Origin: Hyphomicrobiales bacterium
Lineage (GTDB): Bacteria; Pseudomonadota; Alphaproteobacteria; Rhizobiales; Beijerinckiaceae
NCBI GenBank assembly: GCA_930633525.1
Contig: CAKNFP010000001.1
Location: forward strand, 3,264,001 to 3,328,000
DNA: 64,000 bases
Reading direction: 5' to 3'
In this document: positions 1 through 9,608 of the stretch, piece after piece
Numbering within the stretch: position 1 is the stretch's first letter
Layout of the letters: each line of letters begins with the position of its first letter
Notes under the pieces: generated by a model
Database searches by the model: none
What the model was told of the DNA's origin: nothing
Seen by the model: only the letters and a program-made list of their open reading frames with translations
Translations under genes and position numbers: made by a program

Positions 1-123
1 CCCAAGGTGCAGGACGGCGCCCTTCACCTGTCGGCGGCGCAACTCTCGGCCCTGCTCGAAGGTTTGGACTGGCGTCGCGTGCACGAGGCGCGCCAGACCA
101 CAGTGCCGTCAGCGGCGAGTTGA
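1..123 (+). CDS. tnpB: IS66 accessory protein TnpB, C-terminal end (partial)
   Basis: The window opens inside this frame, which reads in frame to a TGA at 121-123. The visible 40 residues, including LSALLEGLDWRRV, match the C-terminal end of the IS66 Orf2/TnpB family (IS66 Orf2-like). TnpB is an accessory protein of IS66 transposition whose biochemical role is unclear. It lies 57 bp upstream of tnpC in the same orientation, the normal IS66 order. The start is outside the window. Confidence 0.85.
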   Translation, partial: PKVQDGALHLSAAQLSALLEGLDWRRVHEARQTTVPSAAS

Positions 124-180
124 GCAGGGGCTGCATCAAATTCCTCGCGTGCCGGCGCGAAGCATGATTCACTGCGCTTC

Positions 181-1713
181 GTGACCACCGCATCTCCCGC
201 TTTGCCCGACGATCCCGACCTGCTCAAGGCGATGCTCCTGGCCGAGCGAGCCGAGAGCGAGCGGCTGCGCCAGATCATCAAGGAGCTGCAGCGTCATCGC
301 TTCGGCCGCCGGGCCGAGACCCTGCCGGAAGATCAGCTGCTGCTCGCGCTCGAAGAGGTCGAACAGGTCGAAGCCGCTGACCATGCGCAGAGCGAGATGG
401 AACAACCGGACCGGCGGGCGGCCCGCGCGGCGCATCGCCGCCGCAACCGCGGCTCCCTGCCGGCGCACCTGCCGCGGATCGAGAGCCTCGTGGAGATCGG
501 CGATCAGTCCTGTCCCTGCTGTTCCGGACCTCTGCACCGGATTGGCGAGGATGTCTCCGAGCGGCTCGACATCGTGCCGGCGCAGTTCCGGGTGCTGGTG
601 ACGCGGCGGCCCAAATACGCCTGCCGCCGCTGTGAGGACGTGGTGGTGCAGGCGCCGGCTCCGGCGCGCCTGATCGAGGGCGGATTGCCCACCGAAGCGA
701 CCGTGGCGCATGTGCTCGTGTCGAAGTATGCCGATCATCTGCCGCTCTACCGGCAGGCTCAGATCTACGCCCGTCAGGGAGTCAGCCTGGATCGCTCGAC
801 CTTGGCCGATTGGGTCGGCCGCGCCGCCTTTCTGCTGCGGCCTGTGCACGAGCGATTGTTCGAGAAGCTCAAGGCCTCCACGAAACTGTTCGCCGATGAG
901 ACCACCGCGCCCGTGCTGGATCCCGGCCGCGGGCGGACCAAAACGGGTCAGCTCTTTGCCTATGCGCGGGATGATCGGCCCTGGGGCGGCACCGACCCGC
1001 CCGGGGTCGTCTACGTGTACGCGCCGGATCGCAAGGCCGAGCGGCCGATCGCGCATCTGGCAGGCTTTGCGGGCGTGCTGCAGGTGGACGGCTATGGCGG
1101 CTACAAGGTACTGGCCGGGCGCAACCAGGTGACCCTCGCGTTCTGCTGGTCACACGTGCGTCGCCGCTTTTACGAGTTGGCCGCGGCTGGACCGGCGCCG
1201 ATTGCGAGTGAGGCGCTCACGCGCATCGCCGAGTTGTACAGGATTGAGAGCGGGATCCGCGGACGCTCGCCCGAGGAGCGGCGCACGGCCCGGCAGGAGT
1301 GCAGTCAGCCGGTGCTGGATGAGCTTGAGCCGTGGCTGCGCTCCAAACTCGCGCTCATCAGCCAGAAGTCGAAACTGGCTGAGGCCATCCGCTACGCGCT
1401 CTCGCGCTGGGAGGGGCTGACGCGGTTTGTCGATGACGGGCGCATCGAGATCGACTCCAACGTGGTCGAGCGCGCGATCCGGCCGCTTGCCCTCACTCGC
1501 AAGAACGCGCTGTTTGCCGGATCCGACGGTGGCGCGGAGCATTGGGCGGTGATCGCATCGCTGATCGAGACCTGCAAGCTAATCGGGGTCGAGCCCTATG
1601 GCTACCTGGCGGATGTGATCTCCCGCATTGTCCAGGGACATCCCAACAGCCGCCTCGATGAGCTCCTGCCTTGGGCCTATCCGGCTGCGCAAGATCTCAG
1701 GGCCGTGGCCTGA
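181..1713 (+). CDS. tnpC: IS66-family transposase TnpC
   Basis: This 510-residue DDE transposase has the normal length for the family and starts at GTG 181. A coiled N-terminal segment is followed by a Cys-rich zinc-binding region (CPCC near residue 111, CRRC near residue 150). The catalytic domain shows D in FADETT (about 239), D in LQVDGYGGY (about 303) and E in SNVVERAIRP (about 430). It looks complete and potentially active. The stop codon is 13 bp from the IS terminus, so the following hsdR remnant has no start codon of its own. Confidence 0.95.
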   Translation: MTTASPALPDDPDLLKAMLLAERAESERLRQIIKELQRHRFGRRAETLPEDQLLLALEEVEQVEAADHAQSEMEQPDRRAARAAHRRRNRGSLPAHLPRIESLVEIGDQSCPCCSGPLHRIGEDVSERLDIVPAQFRVLVTRRPKYACRRCEDVVVQAPAPARLIEGGLPTEATVAHVLVSKYADHLPLYRQAQIYARQGVSLDRSTLADWVGRAAFLLRPVHERLFEKLKASTKLFADETTAPVLDPGRGRTKTGQLFAYARDDRPWGGTDPPGVVYVYAPDRKAERPIAHLAGFAGVLQVDGYGGYKVLAGRNQVTLAFCWSHVRRRFYELAAAGPAPIASEALTRIAELYRIESGIRGRSPEERRTARQECSQPVLDELEPWLRSKLALISQKSKLAEAIRYALSRWEGLTRFVDDGRIEIDSNVVERAIRPLALTRKNALFAGSDGGAEHWAVIASLIETCKLIGVEPYGYLADVISRIVQGHPNSRLDELLPWAYPAAQDLRAVA

Positions 1714-1726
1714 AGACATCGCTTAC

Positions 1727-3347
1727 ACTGGACGAGAACAGCAAGCGTAACAAGCAGAAGAAGAAGGACGGCAAGAAGAGCTTCAAGGAGCAGCTCGAAC
1801 CCCTCCGCGACAAGCGAATTGCTTTCATCTTCGACGAATGCCATCGCTCGCAGTTCGGTGAGAACCACAAGGCCATCAAAGAATTCTTTCCACGCGCCCA
1901 GCTCTTCGGCTTCACGGGTACACCCATCTTCGATCAGAACGCGGCCCAGCAGAAGATCGAAGACACTCAGGCCAGCATGAAGACGACAGAAGACCTCTTC
2001 CAGCAGCGTCTTCACACCTACACGATCACCCACGCCATCGAGGACGGCAACGTCCTTCGCTTCCACGTCGACTATTACAAGCCGCAGGGCAAGACAGTGC
2101 CCAAGCCGGGCGAGCCGCTGGCCAAGCGGGCGGTCGTCGATGCGATCCTCTCGAAACACGACGCGGCCACCGGTCAGCGCCGTTTCAACGCCTTGCTCGC
2201 AACCTCGTCGATCAATGACGCCATTGAGTATCACACTCTCTTCAAAGCGATCCAGGCAGAAAAGCTGGCAACGGATCCCAGCTTCCAGCCTCTGAACATC
2301 GCATGCGTTTTCTCTCCGCCCGCCGAAGGCGATCCTGATGTTAAACAAATTCAGGAAGACCTTCCGCAAGAGAAGGAAGACAATGCGGTGGAACCAGAAA
2401 AGAAAAAGGAGGCCCTGAAAGCCATCCTAGCCGATTACAACGCCTACTACGGCACCAACCACAAAATCGGCGAATTCGACCAGTACTATCAGGACGTACA
2501 GAAGCGCATCAAGGATCAGCAATGGCCGGATGCCGACCTCAAAAAGGCCTACCCCAACCAGCCACACCACAAGATCGACATCACGATTGTCGTCGACATG
2601 CTGCTGACCGGCTTTGACTCCAAGTTCTTAAACACCCTCTATGTGGACAAGAACCTGAAGCATCACGGGCTGATCCAGGCCTTCTCGCGCACAAACCGGG
2701 TGCTGAACGCCACCAAGCCCTATGGCAACATTCTCGACTTCCGCCACCAGCAAAGCGCGGTCGATGCCGCCATCGCGCTATTCTCGGGCGAAGCCGCGGC
2801 TGAAAAGGCCCGCGAAATCTGGTTGGTCGACAAGGCCCCGGTGGTCATCCAGAAACTGGAGAACGCAGTCCAGAAGCTTGATACCTTCATGAAATCGCAG
2901 GGCCTCGACTGCGCCCCCGAAGCGGTGCCCAACCTCAAGGGCGACGCAGCCCGTGCGGCCTTTATCGAACACTTCAAGGAGGTCCAGCGGCTCAAGACCC
3001 AACTTGACCAGTACACCGACCTAACCGAAGAGAACCGAAAAACCATCGAACAGGTTCTGCCACGCGACAACCTGCTCGGCTTCCGCGGCGCCTATCTGGA
3101 AACCGCGCAGCGCCTCCGCGCCCAGCAGGGCACAGCCGCGGAGAAGCCCAGCCAGGAAGCCGACCAACTGGATTTCGAATTCGTTCTCTTCGCCTCGGCC
3201 GTCATCGACTATGACTACATCATGGGCCTGATCGCCCGCTATTCCGAGGCGACGCCCGGCAAGCAGAAGATGAGCCGCGAGGAGCTGATCGGCCTGATCC
3301 AGTCTGACGCCAAGTTCATGGACGAACGCGAGGATAAGCGCTTATGA
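1727..3347 (+). pseudogene. hsdR: Type I restriction subunit HsdR, 5'-truncated
   Basis: The reading frame continues from the IS66 end for about 540 residues. It contains the SF2 motor motifs DECHRSQFG (motif II) and GFTGTPIF (motif III), then DMLLTGFDSKFLNTLYVDK and AFSRTNRVLN (motifs V-VI), followed by the C-terminal helical domain. The family is about 1000 residues long. The N-terminal nuclease domain and the Walker A motif are missing, roughly the first 400 residues. HsdR would translocate and cut unmodified DNA, and this remnant cannot. Its stop overlaps the hsdS start by ATGA coupling. Whether the 5' half survives beyond the IS66 cannot be seen. Confidence 0.9.
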
Positions 3348-3872
3348 GCAGTAAGGTGACATCCTCATCGGCAGCTGGAGGCGGGTCTGTGTTGGAGCCC
3401 GTGCTGCGTTTTCCAGAGTATTCCGGCCAACCAGTGCAGAACCTGCACCTGGCGGACGCCACGACAGAAAGCACCGAGAGAAACGGTTCTGGCCAAGGCA
3501 CGGCACAAATCATGGGGGTGTCCAAGGTCGAAGGCATCGTGCCCATGGAGGAACGCATCGTCGCCGCTGACACAGCACGTTACAAGTTTGTTCGGAAGGA
3601 CTGGTTCGCTTACAACCCGATGCGGCTTAACATCGGCTCGATCGCCCGCTGGCAAGGTGACGACGACATTCTGGTCAGCCCTGACTATGTTGTTTTCAAA
3701 TGCAAGAGCGGCGGCCCGCACAGGCTCGATCCTGCTTATCTCGATCACTTCCGGCGCTCCGACGCATGGGAGGACTTTGTTTCGGAAAAGGGCGACGGAA
3801 GCGTTCGCGTTCGCATCTATTACAAGGACCTAGCGCGCCTACAACTGGCACTTCCTGTTGTTGCCCCTCAAA
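3344..3872 (+). pseudogene. hsdS: Type I specificity subunit HsdS, 5' fragment
   Basis: This fragment starts at ATG 3344, overlapping the hsdR stop. About 176 residues cover the first target-recognition domain and reach LALPVVAPQ, which corresponds to the LPxxPEQ stretch just before the central conserved helix of HsdS. An IS2-group element then interrupts it. The 3' part resumes at 5160, but the two halves overlap in homology instead of joining cleanly, and no target duplication is seen. HsdS selects the DNA sequence for both modification and cutting, so its disruption should silence the enzyme. Confidence 0.85.
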
Positions 3873-4740
3873 GACCGGACACGTCCTCCGCAGTTGAACG
3901 GTCTGCGATGAACTCTCGGGGTGAACGGTATCCCAGCGCCTTGTGCGGGTGAAGCCGGTTGTAGTGATCGAACCATGCCGGCAGCTGACGCATGACGATT
4001 TCGGCTGATGGCATCGGATTGACCCTGGCGTAGTCGCGCTTGATGGTTCGCACGAAGGCCTCGGCCATCCCGTTGGATTGTGGGCTCTGAACCGGCGTCG
4101 TCAGAGGTTCGAAGCCGATCTCGCGAGCAAAGCGCCGGGTTTCACCGGCGATGTAGCCCGAGCCGTTGTCGGTCAGCCATTCGATCACGTCGGGCAGGCG
4201 ATTGACCGGGCCGAAGCGGGTTTCGACGGCCACCGTCATCAGGTCGCGGACATCCTCCCCTTTGATGCCCTCGGTCGTTGCGACGAAGCTGATCGCCTCG
4301 CGGTCGCAGCAGTCGAGCGCGAAGGCGACGCGGACCTTTTCGCCGTTGTCGCAGCCGAGTTCGAAGCCGTCCGAGCACCAGCGCAGGTTGGATCGATCGA
4401 CGGCGATACGGCCATCGTGACGACGCGCCTCGACACCGCCGGCATGACGCTGCAGGAGCAGACCATGGGCCTTCATGACGCGGTAGACTCGCTTGTGATT
4501 GGGCGCGGGCCGGCAGTTAGCCTGTGCCGCGCGGCGTAGCAGCGCCCAGACGCGGCGATAGCCATAGCTCGGCATCTCGGCGACGATGGTCTGGATCGCC
4601 ACGACCATCTCGTCGTCGGGCAGAGCAGGCCGCCCCGGACGAGGCTTGCCGAGGGGAGCCTTGGCACGAGCGGCGATGTTCGACCGGGTTACGCCCAGCA
4701 CCTCGCAGACGGCCTTCATCGCGAACCGTCCTTGGGCCAC
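3868..4740 (-). CDS. IS2-group OrfB (DDE integrase)
   Basis: This 290-residue rve-type catalytic domain has the IS2-group signatures PSYGYRRVWALLR, NLRWCSDGFEL (first D), EWLTDNGSGY (second D) and QSNGMAEAFVRTIKRDY (catalytic E), followed by HPHKALGYRSPREF. It is probably expressed as an OrfAB fusion by -1 frameshifting at the A7 tract. The reading frame is intact. The stop codon is contributed by bases at or just beyond the IS end. Confidence 0.92.
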   Translation of the reverse strand: MAQGRFAMKAVCEVLGVTRSNIAARAKAPLGKPRPGRPALPDDEMVVAIQTIVAEMPSYGYRRVWALLRRAAQANCRPAPNHKRVYRVMKAHGLLLQRHAGGVEARRHDGRIAVDRSNLRWCSDGFELGCDNGEKVRVAFALDCCDREAISFVATTEGIKGEDVRDLMTVAVETRFGPVNRLPDVIEWLTDNGSGYIAGETRRFAREIGFEPLTTPVQSPQSNGMAEAFVRTIKRDYARVNPMPSAEIVMRQLPAWFDHYNRLHPHKALGYRSPREFIADRSTAEDVSGL

Positions 4741-5159
4741 GACAGCGAGCGCAACAGATGTTTTTTTGGGCCCGCCGTGGCGTCGAGCGCTTCCTTTAGG
4801 ATCTCGGCCTCGAGCGTCTTCTTGCCGAGAAGCCGATGCAGTTCGCGGATTTGGTTTTGCAGCATCCGATACTCGGACACCGGAACGACCTCTTCCTCGG
4901 ACCGCGTCGCCGTCAGCGCACCCTGGTTCGCCAGCCGACGCCAGGAGAACAACTGGTTGGGCGCGATCCCATGCCTCCGGGCAACCAGGCTCACGCTCAT
5001 GCCCGGCTCGTAGGTCTCTGCGACAATCGCCAGTTTCTCAGCAGGCGCCCACCGACGCCGCCGCTCGGGTCCCGAAAGGACCTCACTCTTCGATACCGAA
5101 CCAGTCATAGACACGACATTACTCCTACCCCTTACGGAAGTGGGAGGCCGTGTCCGGTC
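3873..5159 (-). mobile_element. IS3-family element, IS2 group, inside hsdS
   Basis: The element is bounded by imperfect terminal repeats: GACCGGACACG plus CCTCC at 3873, and its reverse complement ending at 5159. It holds overlapping orfA and orfB on the - strand. Length is about 1.29 kb, normal for the group. The flanks (CTCAAA on the left, AATTAG on the right) show no 5-bp duplication. The orfB stop at 3868-3870 lies just outside the assigned terminus, so the left boundary is uncertain by a few bases. Confidence 0.85.
4716..5114 (-). CDS. IS2-group OrfA (HTH protein)
   Basis: This 132-residue protein has an N-terminal helix-turn-helix (RRRWAPAEKLAIVAETYEPG, then SVSLVARRHGIAPNQLFSWR) and a C-terminal leucine-rich coiled region, the usual IS3-family OrfA layout. 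OrfA binds the IS ends and supplies the N-terminal part of the OrfAB transposase. A run of seven A on the coding strand (complement of 4761-4767) lies in the overlap with orfB and is the likely site of programmed -1 frameshifting, as in IS2. Confidence 0.9.
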   Translation of the reverse strand: MSMTGSVSKSEVLSGPERRRRWAPAEKLAIVAETYEPGMSVSLVARRHGIAPNQLFSWRRLANQGALTATRSEEEVVPVSEYRMLQNQIRELHRLLGKKTLEAEILKEALDATAGPKKHLLRSLSWPKDGSR

Positions 5160-5946
5160 AATTAGGGGGCGGCTTCACTTCCGTCCTTCCCCGAACAAAA
5201 AAAAGATTGCCGACTGTCTGGATTCGGCGGATGCGTTGATTGCAGCACAGGCACGGAAAGTGGAGGCTCTGAAGGTCCACAAGAAGGGCCTGATGCAGCA
5301 ACTTTTCCCCCAGGAAGGCGAAACACAACCCCGCCTCAGGTTCCCCGAGTTCGAGGGGGTGGGTGAGTGGGAAGAGGTCCGGCTAAACTCGTTAGGCGAC
5401 CTTGTTTCAGGCCTGACCTACAGCCCTAGCGACGTTCGGGAAGAGGGACTCTTGGTTCTCAGGTCGTCTAACATCCAAGGCGGGAAGATTGATCTGACTG
5501 ATTGTGTCTACGTTGACCCGAACATAAAGGGCGCGAACCTCTCTCAACCGAATGACATTTTCGTATGCGTTCGAAATGGTTCAACAGCTCTGATTGGCAA
5601 AACGGCACTTATTCCAAACGAAATGCCGCTCTGCACACATGGGGCTTTCATGACCGTTTTCCGCTCGCATACTCCGAAGTTCGTCTTTCAGCTTTTCCAG
5701 ACGTCAAGATACCAAAAGCAGGTCGCTGGCGACCTTGGAGCGACAATCAATTCCATCAACGGTGCGCAGTTCTTGCGCTACAAGTTCCTTGTTCCAAAGC
5801 CGCCTGAGCAGCAGCGCATCGCTGAGTGCCTGACCTCCTTGGACAACCTCATCGCTGCCGCGACCCGAAAGCTCGACATGCTCAAAACCCACAAGAGGGG
5901 GCTGATGCAGCAGCTTTTCCCCCAAGTCGGTGAAGGTAACGCATGA
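5160..5946 (+). pseudogene. hsdS: Type I specificity subunit HsdS, 3' fragment
   Basis: This piece encodes the central conserved helix (KKIADCLDSADALIAA then HKKGLMQQLFPQ), the second target-recognition domain and the C-terminal conserved repeat (PPEQQRIAECLTSLDNLIAA then HKRGLMQQLFPQ). The two repeats are the hallmark of HsdS half-subunits. An 8-A tract at 5197-5204 puts the upstream LPSFPEQ codons (5178 onward) out of frame with IADCL. One A fewer restores the expected family sequence, so there is a frameshift in addition to the IS break. The last codons overlap the next gene by ATGA. Confidence 0.85.
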
Positions 5947-7172
5947 GCACCTACAAGAACCTGAAGACTTTGGTAGCGCGGCTGCGCGACGATCTGAACA
6001 ACCCGACCGGGGCAGCGTCGCTGGTCTTGATCTATGCCTATAACCGCACCGGCAAGACCCGCCTGTCGATGGAGTTCAAGGACGCAGGCAAGCGCAAGAA
6101 CAAGAAGAACCCGACCGGCACGCCCGACACGCTCTATTTCAACGCCTTTACCGAGGATCTGTTCGTCTGGGAGAACGACCTCGAATCTGACAGCGTCCGC
6201 CGCCTGCAACTGAACGAGAAGTCGTCCTTCTTCAATGCAATGACGGAACTCGCGCTGGACGAGACCATCGCCCGCTACCTGTCCCGTTACGCCGACTTCG
6301 AGTTCGACTTCTCCTATAAGGAGGTTCAGCAGGGCAAGGAAACCATTTCAAAGCCGGATTTCGTCAGCTTCCGCAAGAGTGGCGAGGCCAACATCAAGGT
6401 GTCGCGGGGCGAACAGAACATCTTCATCTGGTGCATTTTCATGGCCATCTGCGAACGGATGCTGGATGGGCATGAATCCTATCAGGGGAAGAAGTACCTC
6501 TATATCGACGATCCGATCTCGTCGCTGGACGACAACAACGCGATTTCCGTCGCCTGCGACCTGGCCAAGCTCCTCCGCCGGGCGGCCACACGGAAAGACG
6601 CTGAGGGCAAGCCTTCCCCGATCAAGGTGATCTTCTCTTCGCACCATGCGCTGTTCTTCAACGTCATGTGCAATGAAGTAAGTCGGAAGATTGATGACGC
6701 CCCTTCGGTCGATCATCGGCGCTATTTCCTGCACCGGCCAAGCGGCGACGGGACCTATACGCTTGAGGCGACGGAAGACACGCCCTTTTTTCACCATGTG
6801 GCGACGCTCGCCGAATTGCAGCGCGCGGCTGATCCGAAGAAGGGCAAGCTCTACACCTTCCACTTCAACGCCCTGCGCAGCGTCATGGAAAAGACGGCAT
6901 CATTCTTCGGTCATCCGAGCATCGCCTTTTGCCTGAAGGCTCTCGACACCGATGCAGACAGAGCGCTGTTCAATCGTGCCCTGAACCTTTTGAGCCACGG
7001 GGCCTACGCCATTCATGAACCCACGGAGATGGGCGAGGACAACAAGGAACTGTTTCGCCGCATACTACGCGAGTTTGTCACGCGGTTCGAGTTCCACCTG
7101 CCAGGCGCCGCTTCGGCACCGCACCCCGCCCCGGCGCCCGCGCCCGTTCCCCAGGAAGCACCAGCACAATGA
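5943..7172 (+). CDS. ABC/SMC-type ATPase embedded in the hsd operon
   Basis: This 409-residue protein has a compact ABC/SMC-like ATPase layout. Walker A is AYNRTGKT (32-39), the signature-like motif is SRGEQ (154-158), Walker B is YLYIDD (185-190), the D-loop is SSLD and the H-loop region is SSHH (232-235). It resembles AAA_13-type ATPases found inside type I RM loci (the RloC/PrrC neighbourhood). I see no convincing anticodon-nuclease domain; the tail has an LLSHGAY motif and an Ala-Pro repeat end. It overlaps hsdS upstream and hsdM downstream by ATGA, so it is translationally coupled and probably acts with the RM enzyme. Function unknown; a restriction-alleviation sensor or back-up toxin is an inference. 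Confidence 0.75.
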   Translation: MSTYKNLKTLVARLRDDLNNPTGAASLVLIYAYNRTGKTRLSMEFKDAGKRKNKKNPTGTPDTLYFNAFTEDLFVWENDLESDSVRRLQLNEKSSFFNAMTELALDETIARYLSRYADFEFDFSYKEVQQGKETISKPDFVSFRKSGEANIKVSRGEQNIFIWCIFMAICERMLDGHESYQGKKYLYIDDPISSLDDNNAISVACDLAKLLRRAATRKDAEGKPSPIKVIFSSHHALFFNVMCNEVSRKIDDAPSVDHRRYFLHRPSGDGTYTLEATEDTPFFHHVATLAELQRAADPKKGKLYTFHFNALRSVMEKTASFFGHPSIAFCLKALDTDADRALFNRALNLLSHGAYAIHEPTEMGEDNKELFRRILREFVTRFEFHLPGAASAPHPAPAPAPVPQEAPAQ

Positions 7173-8809
7173 ATGACCAAATCCAAAAGCAACTGGGCAA
7201 GACGCTCTGGAACATCGCCGACACGCTGCGCGGGGCGATGAACGCGGACGATTTCCGCGATTACATGCTGTCCTTCCTGTTCCTGCGTTATCTGTCGGAC
7301 AACTACGAGATGGCCGCCAGAAAGGAGCTTGGACGCGACTACCCGGATCCCGATACGATCGGCAATGGCGGGCGCTCGCCGCTTTCCGTGTGGTACGCGC
7401 AAAACTCCGACGATATTTCGGCTTTTGAAAAGCAGATGCGCCTCAAGGCGCATTACGTCATCAAACCGGAACACCTCTGGACTAGCATCGCCCATATGGC
7501 GCGCACCCAGAGCGACGAGCTGCTGAACACACTGCAGGCAGGCTTCAAATATATCGAGAACGAGTCTTTCCAGAGCACGTTCGGTGGGCTTTTTTCGGAA
7601 ATCAATCTTGGCTCTGAAAAGCTCGGCCGGACATACGCTGATCGCAACGGCAAACTATGCGCCATCATCACCGAAATCGCCAATGGGCTCGCCCATTTTT
7701 CAACCAATGTCGATGCACTGGGTGATGCTTACGAATATCTGATCGGCCAGTTTGCCGCCGGTTCAGGAAAGAAGGCAGGGGAGTTCTATACCCCACAGCA
7801 GGTGTCTGACATCCTTTCCGCGATCGTGACGTTGGACAGCCAGGAACCCGCAACGGGAAAGAAGGAGCGCCTCGCCAGCGTGCTCGATTTCGCGTGCGGC
7901 TCCGGCTCGCTGTTGCTGAACGTGCGAAAGCGTATGGGACCGCATGGCATCGGGAAAATCTATGGGCAAGAAAAGAACATTACCACATATAACCTTGCTC
8001 GCATGAACATGCTGTTGCACGGCGTGAAAGACACAGAATTCGAAATCTACCATGGCGACACGCTGAGCAATGACTGGGACATCCTGCGAGAGCTGAACCC
8101 TGCCAAGAAACCCTTGTTTGATGCGATCGTGGCCAACCCGCCTTTCAGCCTTCGTTGGGAGCCTACTGAAGCGATGGGCGACGACGTGCGGTTCAAGAAC
8201 CATGGGCTCGCGCCCAAATCCGCCGCAGACTTCGCCTTTCTATTGCACGGTTTCCACTACTTGAAGGATGAGGGCGTGATGGCCATCATCTTGCCGCACG
8301 GCGTTCTTTTCCGGGGTGGAGCAGAAGAGCGCATCCGCACAAAGCTGCTGCAGGATGGTCACATCGACACGGTGATCGGACTGCCCGCAAACCTCTTCTA
8401 TTCGACTGGGATCCCGGTGTGCATCCTCGTGCTGAAGAAGTGCAAGAAGCCGGATGATGTGCTCTTCATTAACGCGGCCGAGCACTATGAAAAAGGCAAG
8501 CGACAGAACCGACTGCGTGAAGGGTTAGATGGCAAGCCGAATGACATTCAGAAGATCATCGAGACGTACCAGTTCCGCAGGGAAGAGGACCGCTACTCCA
8601 AGCGCGTGAGCATGGAGCGCATCGCTGAGGAAGGCTTCAACCTCAACATCTCCCGATACATCAGCACCGCTGTGGCTGAGGCTGAAATCAAACTGGATGC
8701 GACGCAGCAGGAGTTGGTCTCGATCGAAGACCAAATTCGGGAAGCAACGTCGAACCACAACTCGTTTCTGAGAGAATTGGGGCTTCCAATTCTTCCTGGG
8801 ACTGAATGA
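7169..8809 (+). CDS. hsdM: Type I modification methyltransferase HsdM
   Basis: This 546-residue N6-adenine methyltransferase subunit has the normal length. It has the N-terminal helical HsdM_N region (LWNIADTLRGAM), the AdoMet-binding motif DFACGSGSLLLN (about 239-250) and the catalytic motif NPPF (about 322-325). It overlaps the ATPase stop by ATGA. HsdM methylates DNA in an M2S complex, and with hsdS broken here it needs a specificity subunit from elsewhere. It is placed last in the operon, unlike the common M-S-R order. Confidence 0.95.
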   Translation: MNDQIQKQLGKTLWNIADTLRGAMNADDFRDYMLSFLFLRYLSDNYEMAARKELGRDYPDPDTIGNGGRSPLSVWYAQNSDDISAFEKQMRLKAHYVIKPEHLWTSIAHMARTQSDELLNTLQAGFKYIENESFQSTFGGLFSEINLGSEKLGRTYADRNGKLCAIITEIANGLAHFSTNVDALGDAYEYLIGQFAAGSGKKAGEFYTPQQVSDILSAIVTLDSQEPATGKKERLASVLDFACGSGSLLLNVRKRMGPHGIGKIYGQEKNITTYNLARMNMLLHGVKDTEFEIYHGDTLSNDWDILRELNPAKKPLFDAIVANPPFSLRWEPTEAMGDDVRFKNHGLAPKSAADFAFLLHGFHYLKDEGVMAIILPHGVLFRGGAEERIRTKLLQDGHIDTVIGLPANLFYSTGIPVCILVLKKCKKPDDVLFINAAEHYEKGKRQNRLREGLDGKPNDIQKIIETYQFRREEDRYSKRVSMERIAEEGFNLNISRYISTAVAEAEIKLDATQQELVSIEDQIREATSNHNSFLRELGLPILPGTE

Positions 8810-8874
8810 GATATGCCGCTCTGGATTTCCGCACCGTCAGAGCGGCAGGAGTACAGTAAGACAGGGTCGTTACA

Positions 8875-9608
8875 GGAGCTATGGCGGAAAGTGGGTGATG
8901 CTGGATTGAGAAAGGCGGCGTATCGAGGCGGGTGTCGAGCCTGCCAGAACCTCTTCGAGAGAGCGATACGCCATGAACGCATCTACCAATGTTTTACGCC
9001 TGCGTCAGCCCAATGAGATTGACGATCCCCTGACGGATATTCTGCGAACCGGTGCCCGCAAGTTGCTGGCTCAAGCCATCGAGATCGAAGCCGAGGCTTA
9101 TCTCGCCAGCATGCGCGATCTGAAGCTGCCGGATGGACGCGAACGCCTGGTCCGGCACGGCCATGGGCCGGAACGGACCATTCAGACCGGCATCGGCCCG
9201 GTGGAGGTCAGCCGCGTCAAGATCCGCGATCGTGGTGCTGAGGGAGAGGACCGCATCCGCTTTTCCTCGGCGATCCTGCCGAAATGGGCGCGCCGCACCA
9301 AAAGCCTGGATGCGCTGCTGCCGATCCTCTACCTGCGCGGGCTCTCGACCGGCGACTTCCAGGAGGCGCTCTCAGCCTTGCTCGGCAAGGATGCTCCGAA
9401 CCTCTCGCCCTCCGCCATTACCCGACTGACGGGCGAATGGCAGGCCGAGTACGAGCATTGGCAGGCGCGGGACCTGTCGGCCCGCCGATACGTCTACGTC
9501 TGGGCCGACGGCGTCTATCTCCAGGCCCGGATGGAGGATCAGGCCGAATGCATGCTGGTGCTGATCGGCGCCACGCCGGAGGGCAAGAAGGAACTGGTCG
9601 GCTTCCAG
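8875..9608 (+). repeat. Long direct repeat (IS256 copies)
   Basis: Bases 8875-9608 recur at 63267-64000. The repeats are in the same orientation and bracket 54 kb, so homologous recombination between them could delete or excise the whole segment containing the plasmid backbone, the defence island and the catabolic modules. Confidence 0.95.

Larger units (their letters stand above)
1..1726 (+). mobile_element. IS66-family element, right part
   Basis: The right portion of an IS66-type element holds the tail of tnpB and the complete tnpC. The right terminus is placed at 1726 because the last bases, read as reverse complement, begin GTAAGCG, the usual IS66-family terminal sequence. IS66 elements duplicate 8 bp, so bases 1727-1734 should reappear at the left terminus, which lies outside the window. 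The element abuts the truncated hsdR gene directly. Confidence 0.85.

Noticed and set aside
5943..7172. Anticodon nuclease PrrC/RloC
   Set aside because: The ATPase motifs and the position fit, but the protein is short and I could not find the C-terminal nuclease residues of those families.
8813..9016. A 67-codon ORF running from the hsdM end into IS256
   Set aside because: It crosses the IS terminus and its target duplication, so it is a junction artefact with no family match.
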